A stretch of DNA of 64,000 nt from JACVCJ01 sp052437175 (lineage in GTDB: Bacteria > Bacteroidota > Bacteroidia > CAIKAF01), in the NCBI GenBank assembly GCA_052437175.1, contig JBQVOK010000003.1, positions 62,001 through 126,000 on the forward strand, given 5' to 3'. Numbering within the stretch: position 1 is the first letter of the stretch; each line of letters starts with the position of its first letter. Made by a program: the position numbers and the translations under genes. A model generated the notes under the pieces. It made no database searches, was not told the DNA's origin, and saw only the letters and a list, made by a program, of their open reading frames with translations. Shown here one piece after another: positions 34,191 to 42,359 of the stretch.

Positions 34191-34712
34191 ATGAGCACCG
34201 AACAGGATATTCTCCGGTTTACCGAAGGCTTCCGGGAGCACCGCAGCTTTGAACAGGCCCATGCTTTCATCCTACAGAAGGAAGCGCACCTGGAAGGAAT
34301 GGTCCGCATCGTGCTGCAGGAGCGATCGCCCTATGCGGAGCACATTTCCTGGATACTGGTGCATTTTGCCGCCAAATACCCGCCCCTGCTCTTTCCTTTT
34401 GTGCCCCGGCTGCTGCAGTGCCTGGAACAGACACAGAACGGCACGCTGAAGCGCAACATGCTCTGCATTTTCCTGAACCTGCCCCCCCTGGACGCCGAAA
34501 CGGCCTGGTTCGACCGCCTGCTGCACTACCTGCGCGACCCGGAGAGCAAACCCGCCGTAAAAGTAAACGCACTGAAACTGACGGAACACTGGTTCCTGCA
34601 CCGCTGGCCCGAACTGGCGGCCGAAGTGCGCGAGACCCTGCAACTGCTGGCCGAGGACGATAAACCTTCGGTACGCAGCGTGATCCGTAATTTTAATAAA
34701 AAGTGGAAATAG
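34191..34712 (+). CDS. Small HEAT-like helical protein of unknown function
   Basis: The 173-residue soluble protein is built of paired helices (FVPRLLQCLEQTQNGTLKRN, YLRDPESKPAVKVNALKLTE, LAEDDKPSVRSVIRNFNKK), resembling HEAT or DNA-alkylation-repair-type repeats. There is no catalytic motif. The start at 34191 is chosen because AATAAAA immediately precedes it and the promoter element lies upstream; the ATG at 34149 overlaps the promoter. It ends 1 nt before the convergent 483-residue gene. Confidence 0.7.
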   Translation: MSTEQDILRFTEGFREHRSFEQAHAFILQKEAHLEGMVRIVLQERSPYAEHISWILVHFAAKYPPLLFPFVPRLLQCLEQTQNGTLKRNMLCIFLNLPPLDAETAWFDRLLHYLRDPESKPAVKVNALKLTEHWFLHRWPELAAEVRETLQLLAEDDKPSVRSVIRNFNKKWK

Positions 34713-34713
34713 C

Positions 34714-36165
34714 TTAGTGTTCCTTGCTGTAAGCGGGGTCTTTATACCCGAAGATCTTCTTGTCCTTGATGATATTGGCTACGTAACTGGGCACGTATTT
34801 TTCCCATTCCGGGTTGCCTTCCTGTAACATTTTCAGCACCTTATCGGCATAAATACCCAGCAGGGCCGGGTTGTAATGCGAAATATTGCGCATGCGGCCG
34901 TTTTTGAGCAGGTAATCGTACAGGGGTTTCACATTCCCGGCACACTCAAAATTATCCAGGGTGAGTATGCGGCCGTCCTTATCGATCATGGGGTATACCA
35001 GTACTGTGGCCTGGTTGTTGAACAGCCTGGACATAGCTTCCAGGATTCCGCCCGGCAGGTGGCTGTACAGGTCTTCGTTGAACATGTCCACAATATTGGG
35101 CATACCCATTACCACGCAGATCTGTTCGCGCGTGTAATGCCGCGAGAAGTACTGCGACAGGATGTAATGTTCCATAAAGTTGGAGATCATTACGGTATGG
35201 CCCAGGGCGCAGAGGGTATCGGCACGGTCCAGGAAATCGCGCTCGTCGATATCGGTATCTTTCAGGTATAGGTTGTTAAGCGAAAGTTCGGAGATGACCA
35301 GGGGTTCTCCGGCGCCTTCCTCGAGCATGGCCGAAAAATCGCGGATGGCATTGGTAAGCATATCGATGCTGAGGCTGGTGATGGGCTTAAAGCGGCTGCG
35401 CAGCAGCAGTACGTTCTTCTTGTACAGCAGGTCCGAAGCCTGTACCACTTTGCCGTCGGGCAGGAACATGGTGGCGTCCGTAAGCCCGTAGCGCACCAGG
35501 CGCAGGCTCATGAGGCGGTTGTCCACATCGCTGAAATCGGGCCCTGTGGCACGGAACATATCAATTTCCACCTTGTCCCAGGTCAGGTTGTCCATGAGCG
35601 ACATCATGAGCGTAGTGGCATCATTATGGTAGTAGCGGCAGGCAAAAATGAGGTTTACGCCCAGTATGCCCAGGGTTTTGTGCTGCAGCAGTTTCTCCTG
35701 TTCTTTCAGACGTACGTGTATCACTACGTCGTTGGGCGGTGTATTGGGGCGTATCTGGAAGCGGCAGCCGATCCAGCCGTGGCCGGGTTTGGTCTTATGG
35801 TAATTGATGGTGGCTACGGTATTGGCAAACACGAAAAAGCAGGTATCCTCGGCCCGGTCGTTGAGGCGTTCGTTCAGCAGCTGGTACTCATGGTCGAGCA
35901 TGCGGTACAGGCGGCTTTCGGAAACGTAGCGCCCGTGTTCTTCGGCACCGTAGATACTGTCGGAGAACTTCATATCGTAGGCGCTCATGGTCTTGGCCAC
36001 GGTCTGGGAGGCGCCTCCCGCCTTAAAGAACACACCGGCCGTATCCTGTCCCGCTCCGATCTCGGCAAAAGAACCGTAAAAAACCTTGTCCAGGTTTATC
36101 TGTAAAGCCTTCCGGTCCGTAGAAAAGATCTCCCGTCCCTCGGTGCGCGTCTGCGTGTAGTCCAT
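34714..36165 (-). CDS. Conserved 483-residue protein of unknown function
   Basis: The protein has the block LQINLDKVFYGSFAEIGAGQ near residues 21-40, then VFFKAGGASQTVAKTMSAYDM and LYRMLDHEYQLLNERL. I know this family from many bacteria, where it carries inconsistent labels such as TonB-dependent receptor or nicotinate-nucleotide adenylyltransferase. Nothing in the sequence supports either: there is no signal peptide, no barrel and no adenylyltransferase HxGH motif. It is soluble and probably cytosolic. A TAATTTTG -7 element at 36173-36180 precedes the start. Confidence 0.75.
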   Translation of the reverse strand: MDYTQTRTEGREIFSTDRKALQINLDKVFYGSFAEIGAGQDTAGVFFKAGGASQTVAKTMSAYDMKFSDSIYGAEEHGRYVSESRLYRMLDHEYQLLNERLNDRAEDTCFFVFANTVATINYHKTKPGHGWIGCRFQIRPNTPPNDVVIHVRLKEQEKLLQHKTLGILGVNLIFACRYYHNDATTLMMSLMDNLTWDKVEIDMFRATGPDFSDVDNRLMSLRLVRYGLTDATMFLPDGKVVQASDLLYKKNVLLLRSRFKPITSLSIDMLTNAIRDFSAMLEEGAGEPLVISELSLNNLYLKDTDIDERDFLDRADTLCALGHTVMISNFMEHYILSQYFSRHYTREQICVVMGMPNIVDMFNEDLYSHLPGGILEAMSRLFNNQATVLVYPMIDKDGRILTLDNFECAGNVKPLYDYLLKNGRMRNISHYNPALLGIYADKVLKMLQEGNPEWEKYVPSYVANIIKDKKIFGYKDPAYSKEH

Positions 36166-36172
36166 AGTGCTA

Positions 36173-36180
36173 CAAAATTA
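36173..36180 (-). promoter_or_regulatory. Promoter -7 element of the 483-residue protein gene
   Basis: The minus strand reads TAATTTTG, an exact TAnnTTTG match ending 7 nt before the ATG at 36165. Confidence 0.6.
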
Positions 36181-36212
36181 ATGATATTGCGCACCAATCC
36201 CAAAACTGCCGA

Positions 36213-37043
36213 TCAATTTAGCGTTACGTTATCGATGAGGCGTACCGGGCCTGCATAATAGGCCATACAGATCACTGCCGGAGCGCCGCTGAAGCGCTCG
36301 AGGGGCTGCAGGGTGGCGGCATCGGCCAGTTCGATGTATTCGGGTTCAAAACCCAGGGAGCGGGTAAGTGCTTCAAAGGCGGCCTTCATTTCGGCGGCAC
36401 TGAGCGTAAAATGGCGTTGCAGGGAAAGCAGGTAACGCGAAACGGCCGCGGCTTTTTCGCGGCTTGCGGCATCCAGGCGCATATTGCGGGAGCTCATGGC
36501 CAGTCCGTCGGCTTCGCGTACCGTAGGGCAGCCGATCACCTCCACGGGCAGGTCTTCCTGCAGCACCATGCGGCGTATCACGGCCAGCTGCTGGTAGTCC
36601 TTCTGTCCGAAATAGGCGCGGTGTGGCTGCACATAGCGGAACAGCAGCCATACAATTTTGTATACGCCTTCGAAATGGCCCGGACGGAACTTTCCTTCCA
36701 TTACCTCGTTGAGTGTACCCAGGTCGGGCTGCGGAAAGGCTTCGCCTTTAAACAGCTTTTCAGCATCGGGTATAAAAACAGCGTCGAAACCGGCGGCCTC
36801 CAGCATGGCCAGGTCGGCCTCCGGCGTGCGCGGGTACTTTTGCAGGTCGTCGGGGTTGTTGAACTGCATGGGATTTACAAAAATACTGGCTACGGCCACC
36901 TCATTCTGTGCCCGGCATAACTCGAACAATGCCCTGTGCCCGTGGTGCAAGGCACCCATGGTTGGCACAAACCCGATGGTGGCAGACTCCTTTTTTTCAA
37001 GAATAAAGTTAAGAATATCAGCCTTTTGTGTGAAAATACGCAT
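36213..37043 (-). CDS. panC: Pantothenate synthetase
   Basis: This cytosolic enzyme joins pantoate and beta-alanine with ATP to make pantothenate for coenzyme A. The 276-residue protein has the ATP-site motif PTMGALHHGH at residues 27-36. It also has FVNPMQFNNPDDLQKYPRT, FGQKDYQQLAVIRRMV and AMSSRNMRL, all family signatures. It is divergent from the GT5-type gene, with 172 nt between the starts, and no panD is seen beside it. Confidence 0.96.
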   Translation of the reverse strand: MRIFTQKADILNFILEKKESATIGFVPTMGALHHGHRALFELCRAQNEVAVASIFVNPMQFNNPDDLQKYPRTPEADLAMLEAAGFDAVFIPDAEKLFKGEAFPQPDLGTLNEVMEGKFRPGHFEGVYKIVWLLFRYVQPHRAYFGQKDYQQLAVIRRMVLQEDLPVEVIGCPTVREADGLAMSSRNMRLDAASREKAAAVSRYLLSLQRHFTLSAAEMKAAFEALTRSLGFEPEYIELADAATLQPLERFSGAPAVICMAYYAGPVRLIDNVTLN

Positions 37044-37085
37044 CCGTTTTCCCCTCCGCTAAAAGGGGCAAAGTAAGGGGTAATT

Positions 37086-37116
37086 TTGAAAGTACGGATA
37101 TTTTTTGTTAATTTTG
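37086..37116 (+). promoter_or_regulatory. Promoter of the GT5-type gene
   Basis: TTG at 37086-37088 and TAATTTTG at 37109-37116, 20 nt apart, fit the Bacteroidota promoter. The leader to the ATG at 37216 would be about 94 nt, long for this window. Confidence 0.6.
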
Positions 37117-37215
37117 CATTCGGAAACAATCTATTCGAATTACGATCTTGATGTCGACAGACCAAGCATACACCTTTAAGAAACCACATTCGTCTTTAAT
37201 CACACGTTAGTATTT

Positions 37216-38046
37216 ATGGAGAAAGCAAGAGTGCTCTACATTACCCATGAAATGATGCCCTATATGACCGACGAAACGCTCATGGCACGAACGGCAAGGG
37301 AACTGCCGCAGGGCATGCAGGAGAGAGGTTGGGAAATCAGGAATTTTATGCCGCGCTTTGGGATGATCAACGAACGCAGGCACCAGTTACACGAAGTAAT
37401 ACGCCTGTCGGGAATGAACATTATCGTAAACGACACCGACCAGCCCCTTGTAATTAAAGTAGCCTCTATTCCTACCGGCCGGATCCAGGTCTATTTCATT
37501 GATAACGAAGAGTTTTTCCGCCGTAAGACCATGTTCCGTGACGATTCGGACAACTTTTTCCGGGACAACGACGAGCGCGCCATCTTCTATTGTAAAGGGG
37601 TGCTGGAAACCGTGAAAAAACTGGGCTGGGTACCCGATGTGATCCACGTGCACGGCTGGCTGAGCACCCTGGTTCCCTTTTACGTACGTACCCTGTACAA
37701 GAACGACCCCACCTTCAGTAATTCCAAGATCGTAACCAGTATATACGAAGACGACAAGTTCAGCGAAATGTTCCCGAAAGACTTTGCCCGCAAAGCCCAG
37801 GAAGGCTTCAGCGACGGGGACCTGAGCGAGCTGGCCAAGAAAGCGAACTACGCCAACCTGATCATTTCGGGCCTGAAATACTCCGACGCCGCCGTAAAAG
37901 GCAATTTCACCCTCGATAAAGAGATCAGCAAAGCCATCAAGGACAGCGGCATCAAACTGCTCGAAACTTCGTATACCGATAATTACCTGGACGACCTGCA
38001 TACGTTCTACCAGGAAATTTTACAGGAAGAAACAATATTAGGCTGA
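37216..38046 (+). CDS. GT5-type starch/glycogen synthase catalytic domain protein (short form)
   Basis: The 276-residue protein matches only the N-terminal starch-synthase catalytic domain: VLYITHEMMPYMTDETLMA, then WVPDVIHVHGWLSTLVPFYV and ANLIISGLKYSDA. Full glycogen synthases have about 470 residues and carry a C-terminal GT1 domain with the catalytic E-x7-E. Here the frame stops at 38046 and no second half follows, so it may not be a working synthase. The short form next to panC, DUF4270 and glmS recurs in Bacteroidota. A terminator follows at 38087-38120. Confidence 0.85.
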   Translation: MEKARVLYITHEMMPYMTDETLMARTARELPQGMQERGWEIRNFMPRFGMINERRHQLHEVIRLSGMNIIVNDTDQPLVIKVASIPTGRIQVYFIDNEEFFRRKTMFRDDSDNFFRDNDERAIFYCKGVLETVKKLGWVPDVIHVHGWLSTLVPFYVRTLYKNDPTFSNSKIVTSIYEDDKFSEMFPKDFARKAQEGFSDGDLSELAKKANYANLIISGLKYSDAAVKGNFTLDKEISKAIKDSGIKLLETSYTDNYLDDLHTFYQEILQEETILG

Positions 38047-38086
38047 TACCGGCGTTTGCCGCATTGGTCATTTTAATTGCTAAGGT

Positions 38087-38120
38087 CTGCAGGATTGCGT
38101 AATCTTGCAGATTCTTTTTT
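38087..38120 (+). terminator. Rho-independent terminator
   Basis: A 10-bp stem with one G-U pair (38087-38096 with 38101-38110) closes a GCGT loop and is followed by ATTCTTTTTT. It ends right before an ATG at 38121, which speaks against that ATG as the start of the next gene. Confidence 0.85.
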
Positions 38121-38138
38121 ATGAGAGTTCCAGGCAAC

Positions 38139-39443
38139 ATGAACAAAATACTCCAGATCGCCGTAGGCGTATGCACCATAAGTGCTTTATTTTTAGGCTC
38201 CTGCAAAAAGCCCGACGAGAGTTTTCCCAACGATCTCGACGGACTGGGCGGCGGACTGGACGAGAACTATACCGATACCCTCAGCATCCTGGCCAAAACA
38301 GCCGTAAACGACTCTGTACGTGGCGACAAGCGTACCTGGGCCGTGCTCGGAAGCTTTAACGACCCCGTAATGGGTATTACTACCGCCGGTTTTTATGCCG
38401 CTTACCGTCCCTTTGTATACTACGGCGCCGGACTCGGTAACGTTACTTCTGTAGATTCCGTTTTTGTTTCCCTGGCCTATTACCCCAACCAGATCGGTTA
38501 CGGTTATCCTAACAAATACAAAGGCCAGACCGAGATTTTTGTATATCCGGTTGAAAACAAACTACCTTCGGGCTCTTCGTATACCGATGCCAGCTATGCC
38601 CACGGCAAACCGCTGGGTTCCCTCAAATTCATCCCGCAGCAGTTCGATCCGCTGCAGGTGGGCGATACGACCCTGCCCGCACAGATCCGCATACGCCTGA
38701 ACAAAAGCCTGGGCGAAAAACTCCTGGCCAATCCCTATGCCCTGGCCAGCGAAACCTTTTTCGAAGATCATTTTTACGGACTGTACTTCACAGCCAGCCA
38801 GCAAAACACCCCGGACAAAGGGTGCCTGCTGTACTTTAACCCTACGGCGGTGTACTCGAAAATTACGGTACACTTTACCCGCAACGGCAATACGCCCGGC
38901 CTTTGGGAAGCTTCCATCAAAGACGGCAACAACCGCATAAATACCTTTAATCACGTATACGGCAGCACGCCCATGGCTTCAGCCTTTAACAGCTATGCCG
39001 CGGGAGAACAGAACCTGTTCCTGCAGCCGGGTGTAGGGTCCATGATCAAGCTATTTATACCGGGGCTTGCTGATATCAATCCCGATAAAAAGACCATGAT
39101 CAACAAAGCCGAACTCATTTTTCCGGTAGACGAAACCCTGAACGGGAGCCTTCGGAAACCCTCGGCGGTTGTACTGGTTAAAAAAGCGTCTTCCGGTATT
39201 TTTCAGTTCCTGGATGATTACGGAAGTACCAGCACCGACGGTGTTTACCAGGCCGATAAAGACCGTTATGTATTTAACATTACACGGCACGTAAACCGGG
39301 TATCCGCCGGCCTTATCCCGAACGACACGCTGATACTGAGCCTGCAGGGCGCGGGTACCTTTATGGAACGTATTGTCCTGCACGGCACAAAAAGCCAGCC
39401 CGACCGGGTACGCCTGCGTTTGTATTACTCGCAGGTTCCTTAA
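38139..39443 (+). CDS. DUF4270 lipoprotein
   Basis: The 434-residue protein has a lipobox LFLGSC (Cys22) and the DUF4270 layout. An early DSVRGDKRTWAVLGSFNDPVMG segment in two parts is followed by SVDSVFVSLAYYPN, ETFFEDHFYGLYFTA and a late AELIFPVDE. DUF4270 proteins are Bacteroidota cell-surface or outer-membrane lipoproteins of unknown role, typically next to the GT5-type gene. The start at 38139 is chosen over 38121 because the latter abuts the terminator T-run. glmS begins 23 nt downstream. Confidence 0.88.
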   Translation: MNKILQIAVGVCTISALFLGSCKKPDESFPNDLDGLGGGLDENYTDTLSILAKTAVNDSVRGDKRTWAVLGSFNDPVMGITTAGFYAAYRPFVYYGAGLGNVTSVDSVFVSLAYYPNQIGYGYPNKYKGQTEIFVYPVENKLPSGSSYTDASYAHGKPLGSLKFIPQQFDPLQVGDTTLPAQIRIRLNKSLGEKLLANPYALASETFFEDHFYGLYFTASQQNTPDKGCLLYFNPTAVYSKITVHFTRNGNTPGLWEASIKDGNNRINTFNHVYGSTPMASAFNSYAAGEQNLFLQPGVGSMIKLFIPGLADINPDKKTMINKAELIFPVDETLNGSLRKPSAVVLVKKASSGIFQFLDDYGSTSTDGVYQADKDRYVFNITRHVNRVSAGLIPNDTLILSLQGAGTFMERIVLHGTKSQPDRVRLRLYYSQVP

Positions 39444-39466
39444 CTTTAGCATTATCTTTTTAAACC

Positions 39467-41308
39467 ATGTGTGGAATAGTTGGTTATATCGGGGATAAAC
39501 AGGCCTTCCCTATCCTGATAAAAGGATTAAAACGCCTGGAATACCGTGGCTACGACAGCGCCGGGGTAGCACTCATCAATGAAAACGGACTTAACCTCTA
39601 CAAACGTAAGGGGAAAGTAAGTGAGCTGGAAAACCTTACGAAGGACAAAGATATGAGCGGGACCCTGGGCATAGGCCATACCCGCTGGGCAACCCACGGG
39701 GTGCCCGACGACAAGAATGCCCACCCGCACTATTCCGATTCGGAAAGCCTGGTGATCATTCACAACGGGATCATCGAGAACTACGCCACCCTGAAAGAAG
39801 GGCTGGAAAAACGCGGCATGCACTTCCGCAGCGATACCGATACCGAAGTACTGGGCAACCTGATCGAATACATACTGGAACACCAGAAGGTAGACCTGGC
39901 CGAAGCTGTACGCCTGGCCCTGAACGAAGTGGTTGGAGCATACGCCATTGCCGTGCTTAAGAAAGACGATCCCGACCGCATCATCGCTGCCAAAAAAGGC
40001 AGTCCGCTGGTGATCGGCGTGGGTAACGGCGAGTTTTTCCTGGCTTCGGACGGAGCCCCCATCGTTGAATATACCAAAGATGTGATCTACCTCGAAGATG
40101 AACAGATCGCCATCCTGGAGCGTGGTAAGGCCGTACGCCTGAAAACCATACGCAACAACGAGGTTACACCCTTCCTGCAACAGCTGGAAATGGACCTGGA
40201 AGAGATCGAAAAAGGCGGTTACCCGCACTTTATGATCAAGGAGATCCACGAACAGCCCCGTTCCATTACCGACAGCCTGCGCGGCCGCCTGGACACAGAA
40301 ACCGGGCGCATCAGCATGGCCGGGCTCATCGAATACGAACACAAACTGCTCAATGCCGACCGCATCATCATTGTGGCCTGCGGAACCAGCTGGCACGCTG
40401 CCCTGGTAGGCGAATACATGATCGAAGAACTGGCGCGTATCCCCGTTGAAGTGGAGTATGCTTCCGAGTTCCGTTACCGCAACCCCATCATTACCGAGCG
40501 CGATATCGTTATTGCCATCTCCCAGTCGGGCGAGACCGCCGATACCCTGGCGGCCATTCAGCTGGCCAAGGAAAAAGGCGCTACCATTTTCGGTATCTGT
40601 AACGTGGTAGGTTCTTCCATTGCACGTACCTCACACGCCGGCGCCTACACGCATGCGGGCCCGGAGATCGGGGTGGCCTCTACCAAGGCATTTACGGCAC
40701 AGGTTTCGGTACTGGCGCTTATTTCCCTGTTCCTCGGACGTAAAAAAGGCGTTCTGCAGGAATCGGAATACTTCCGCCTCATCAACGAACTGAATGAAAT
40801 ACCCAACCAGGTGGCCGAAGCCCTGCAGACCGACAGCCTGGTGAAAATGATCGCGGAAGAGTACAAAGACGCGCCCAACTGCCTGTACCTTGGACGCGGT
40901 TTCAACTTCCCCGTAGCCCTGGAAGGAGCCCTGAAACTGAAAGAGATCTCCTATATACATGCCGAAGGATACCCGGCGGCCGAAATGAAACACGGCCCCA
41001 TCGCCCTCATCGACGAGAATATGCCCGTAGTGATCGTGGCCACCAAACGCGGCCATTATGAAAAGATCCTGAGCAATATACAGGAAGTGAAAGCCCGCAA
41101 GGGACATATTATTGCCGTGGTGAACAAAGGCGATACCGAAGTGCGTAAAATGGCCGATCACGTGATCGAAGTGCCCGAGACCTGCGAAGAGTTCTCGCCC
41201 ATGGTTACCACCGTTCCGCTGCAGTTCCTGGCCTACCACATAGCCGTAATGCGCGGTTGTAATGTAGACCAGCCCCGCAACCTGGCAAAATCCGTAACTG
41301 TAGAATAA
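39467..41308 (+). CDS. glmS: Glutamine-fructose-6-phosphate aminotransferase (isomerizing)
   Basis: This enzyme makes glucosamine-6-phosphate from fructose-6-phosphate and glutamine for cell-wall and lipopolysaccharide synthesis. Cys2 of MCGIVGYIG is the glutaminase nucleophile. GHTRWATHGVP and LEYRGYDSAG are in the N-terminal Ntn domain. Two SIS domains follow (CGTSWHAALVGEYM, SQSGETADTLAA, YLGRGFNFPVALEGALKLKE). The 613-residue length is normal. No glmS ribozyme is expected or seen. A TAACTTTA box overlaps the end of the DUF4270 gene (39441-39448). Confidence 0.97.
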   Translation: MCGIVGYIGDKQAFPILIKGLKRLEYRGYDSAGVALINENGLNLYKRKGKVSELENLTKDKDMSGTLGIGHTRWATHGVPDDKNAHPHYSDSESLVIIHNGIIENYATLKEGLEKRGMHFRSDTDTEVLGNLIEYILEHQKVDLAEAVRLALNEVVGAYAIAVLKKDDPDRIIAAKKGSPLVIGVGNGEFFLASDGAPIVEYTKDVIYLEDEQIAILERGKAVRLKTIRNNEVTPFLQQLEMDLEEIEKGGYPHFMIKEIHEQPRSITDSLRGRLDTETGRISMAGLIEYEHKLLNADRIIIVACGTSWHAALVGEYMIEELARIPVEVEYASEFRYRNPIITERDIVIAISQSGETADTLAAIQLAKEKGATIFGICNVVGSSIARTSHAGAYTHAGPEIGVASTKAFTAQVSVLALISLFLGRKKGVLQESEYFRLINELNEIPNQVAEALQTDSLVKMIAEEYKDAPNCLYLGRGFNFPVALEGALKLKEISYIHAEGYPAAEMKHGPIALIDENMPVVIVATKRGHYEKILSNIQEVKARKGHIIAVVNKGDTEVRKMADHVIEVPETCEEFSPMVTTVPLQFLAYHIAVMRGCNVDQPRNLAKSVTVE

Positions 41309-41313
41309 GCGTT

Positions 41314-42357
41314 ATGGCCGCCCGTGCAGAAATCAGGGACGCGTTCCGGATGCTGCGGGCCCTTACCCCGTACAAGCTTTATAATGCTGCCCTGCTCTGG
41401 GGCAGCTATCACTATTCACGTGCCCGCAAAAAACCCTTGCAGCTGGGTATGCCCATGGCCGTTTCGGTAGAGCCTACCACCTCCTGCAACCTGCGCTGCC
41501 CGGAATGCCCCAGCGGTCTGCGTTCCTTCTCCCGGCCCACCGGCATGCTGCGCAAAGAGGTGTTTGAGAAAATACTGGACGATATAAGCCGCCACGTGTG
41601 GTTCCTTACCTTTTATTTCCAGGGCGAACCCTTTCTGCACCCCAACTTCCTGGAACTGGTAAAAGCGGCCAAAAAACGCCGCATTTATGTGTCCACGTCC
41701 ACCAATGCACATTATATGGGCAAGGACATGGCCCGGCGTGTGGTAGAAAGCGGGATCGACCGGGTGATCATTTCCATCGACGGCACCACACAGGAGGTGT
41801 ATAAGCAGTATCGGGTGGGTGGAAAGCTTGATAAAGTGATCGAAGGGACTAAAAATTTAGTGGAAGCTAAAAAAAATCTATCCAGCACAAGCCCTTATGT
41901 AATTTTCCAGTTTTTAGTGGTGAAACCCAACGAACACCAGGTGGAAGATGCCCGGCAGCTTGCCCGCGAACTGGGGGTAGATGAGATCAAATTTAAAAGC
42001 GCCCAGCTCTACGATTTTGAGAACGGGAATCCCCTGATGCCCGAAGCCGAAGAGTTTAGCCGTTACCGTAAAGGAAAAGACGGTAAATACCGCATTAAGA
42101 ACCGCCTGCTGAACCAGTGCTGGAAGATGTGGCACAGCTGTGTATTTACCTGGGATGCCGATGTGGTCCCCTGCTGTTTTGATAAAGACGCTAAATATCC
42201 CATGGGCAGTGCCCTGGAAAAACCCTTCCGCGAAATATGGAACGGCGAAAAATACCTGCGATTCCGCGCTACCCTGCTCAATGGCCGCTCGCAGATCGAC
42301 ATCTGCAACAACTGCACCGAAGGCACCCGCGTATGGCTGGAAGCCGGTGCCGAGTAG
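41314..42357 (+). CDS. Radical SAM protein with SPASM-like C-terminus
   Basis: The 347-residue protein binds a 4Fe-4S cluster and S-adenosylmethionine through C58, C62 and C65 in TSCNLRCPEC. Further Cys residues near the C-terminus (NQCWKMWHSC, VVPCCFDK, DICNNC) look like SPASM auxiliary cluster ligands. The substrate is unknown; such proteins modify peptides, nucleosides or glycans. It starts 5 nt after glmS, so the two are cotranscribed. Its stop lies 2 nt from the stop of the convergent GH92 gene. Confidence 0.9.
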   Translation: MAARAEIRDAFRMLRALTPYKLYNAALLWGSYHYSRARKKPLQLGMPMAVSVEPTTSCNLRCPECPSGLRSFSRPTGMLRKEVFEKILDDISRHVWFLTFYFQGEPFLHPNFLELVKAAKKRRIYVSTSTNAHYMGKDMARRVVESGIDRVIISIDGTTQEVYKQYRVGGKLDKVIEGTKNLVEAKKNLSSTSPYVIFQFLVVKPNEHQVEDARQLARELGVDEIKFKSAQLYDFENGNPLMPEAEEFSRYRKGKDGKYRIKNRLLNQCWKMWHSCVFTWDADVVPCCFDKDAKYPMGSALEKPFREIWNGEKYLRFRATLLNGRSQIDICNNCTEGTRVWLEAGAE

Positions 42358-42359
42358 CC

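Noticed and set aside
37216..38046. Frameshifted full-length glycogen synthase
   Set aside because: No GT1-domain sequence is found in any frame after 38046; a terminator and the DUF4270 gene follow at once.
38121..38138. Upstream ATG as the start of the DUF4270 gene
   Set aside because: It directly abuts the T-run of a terminator, and the lipoprotein signal begins cleanly at 38139.
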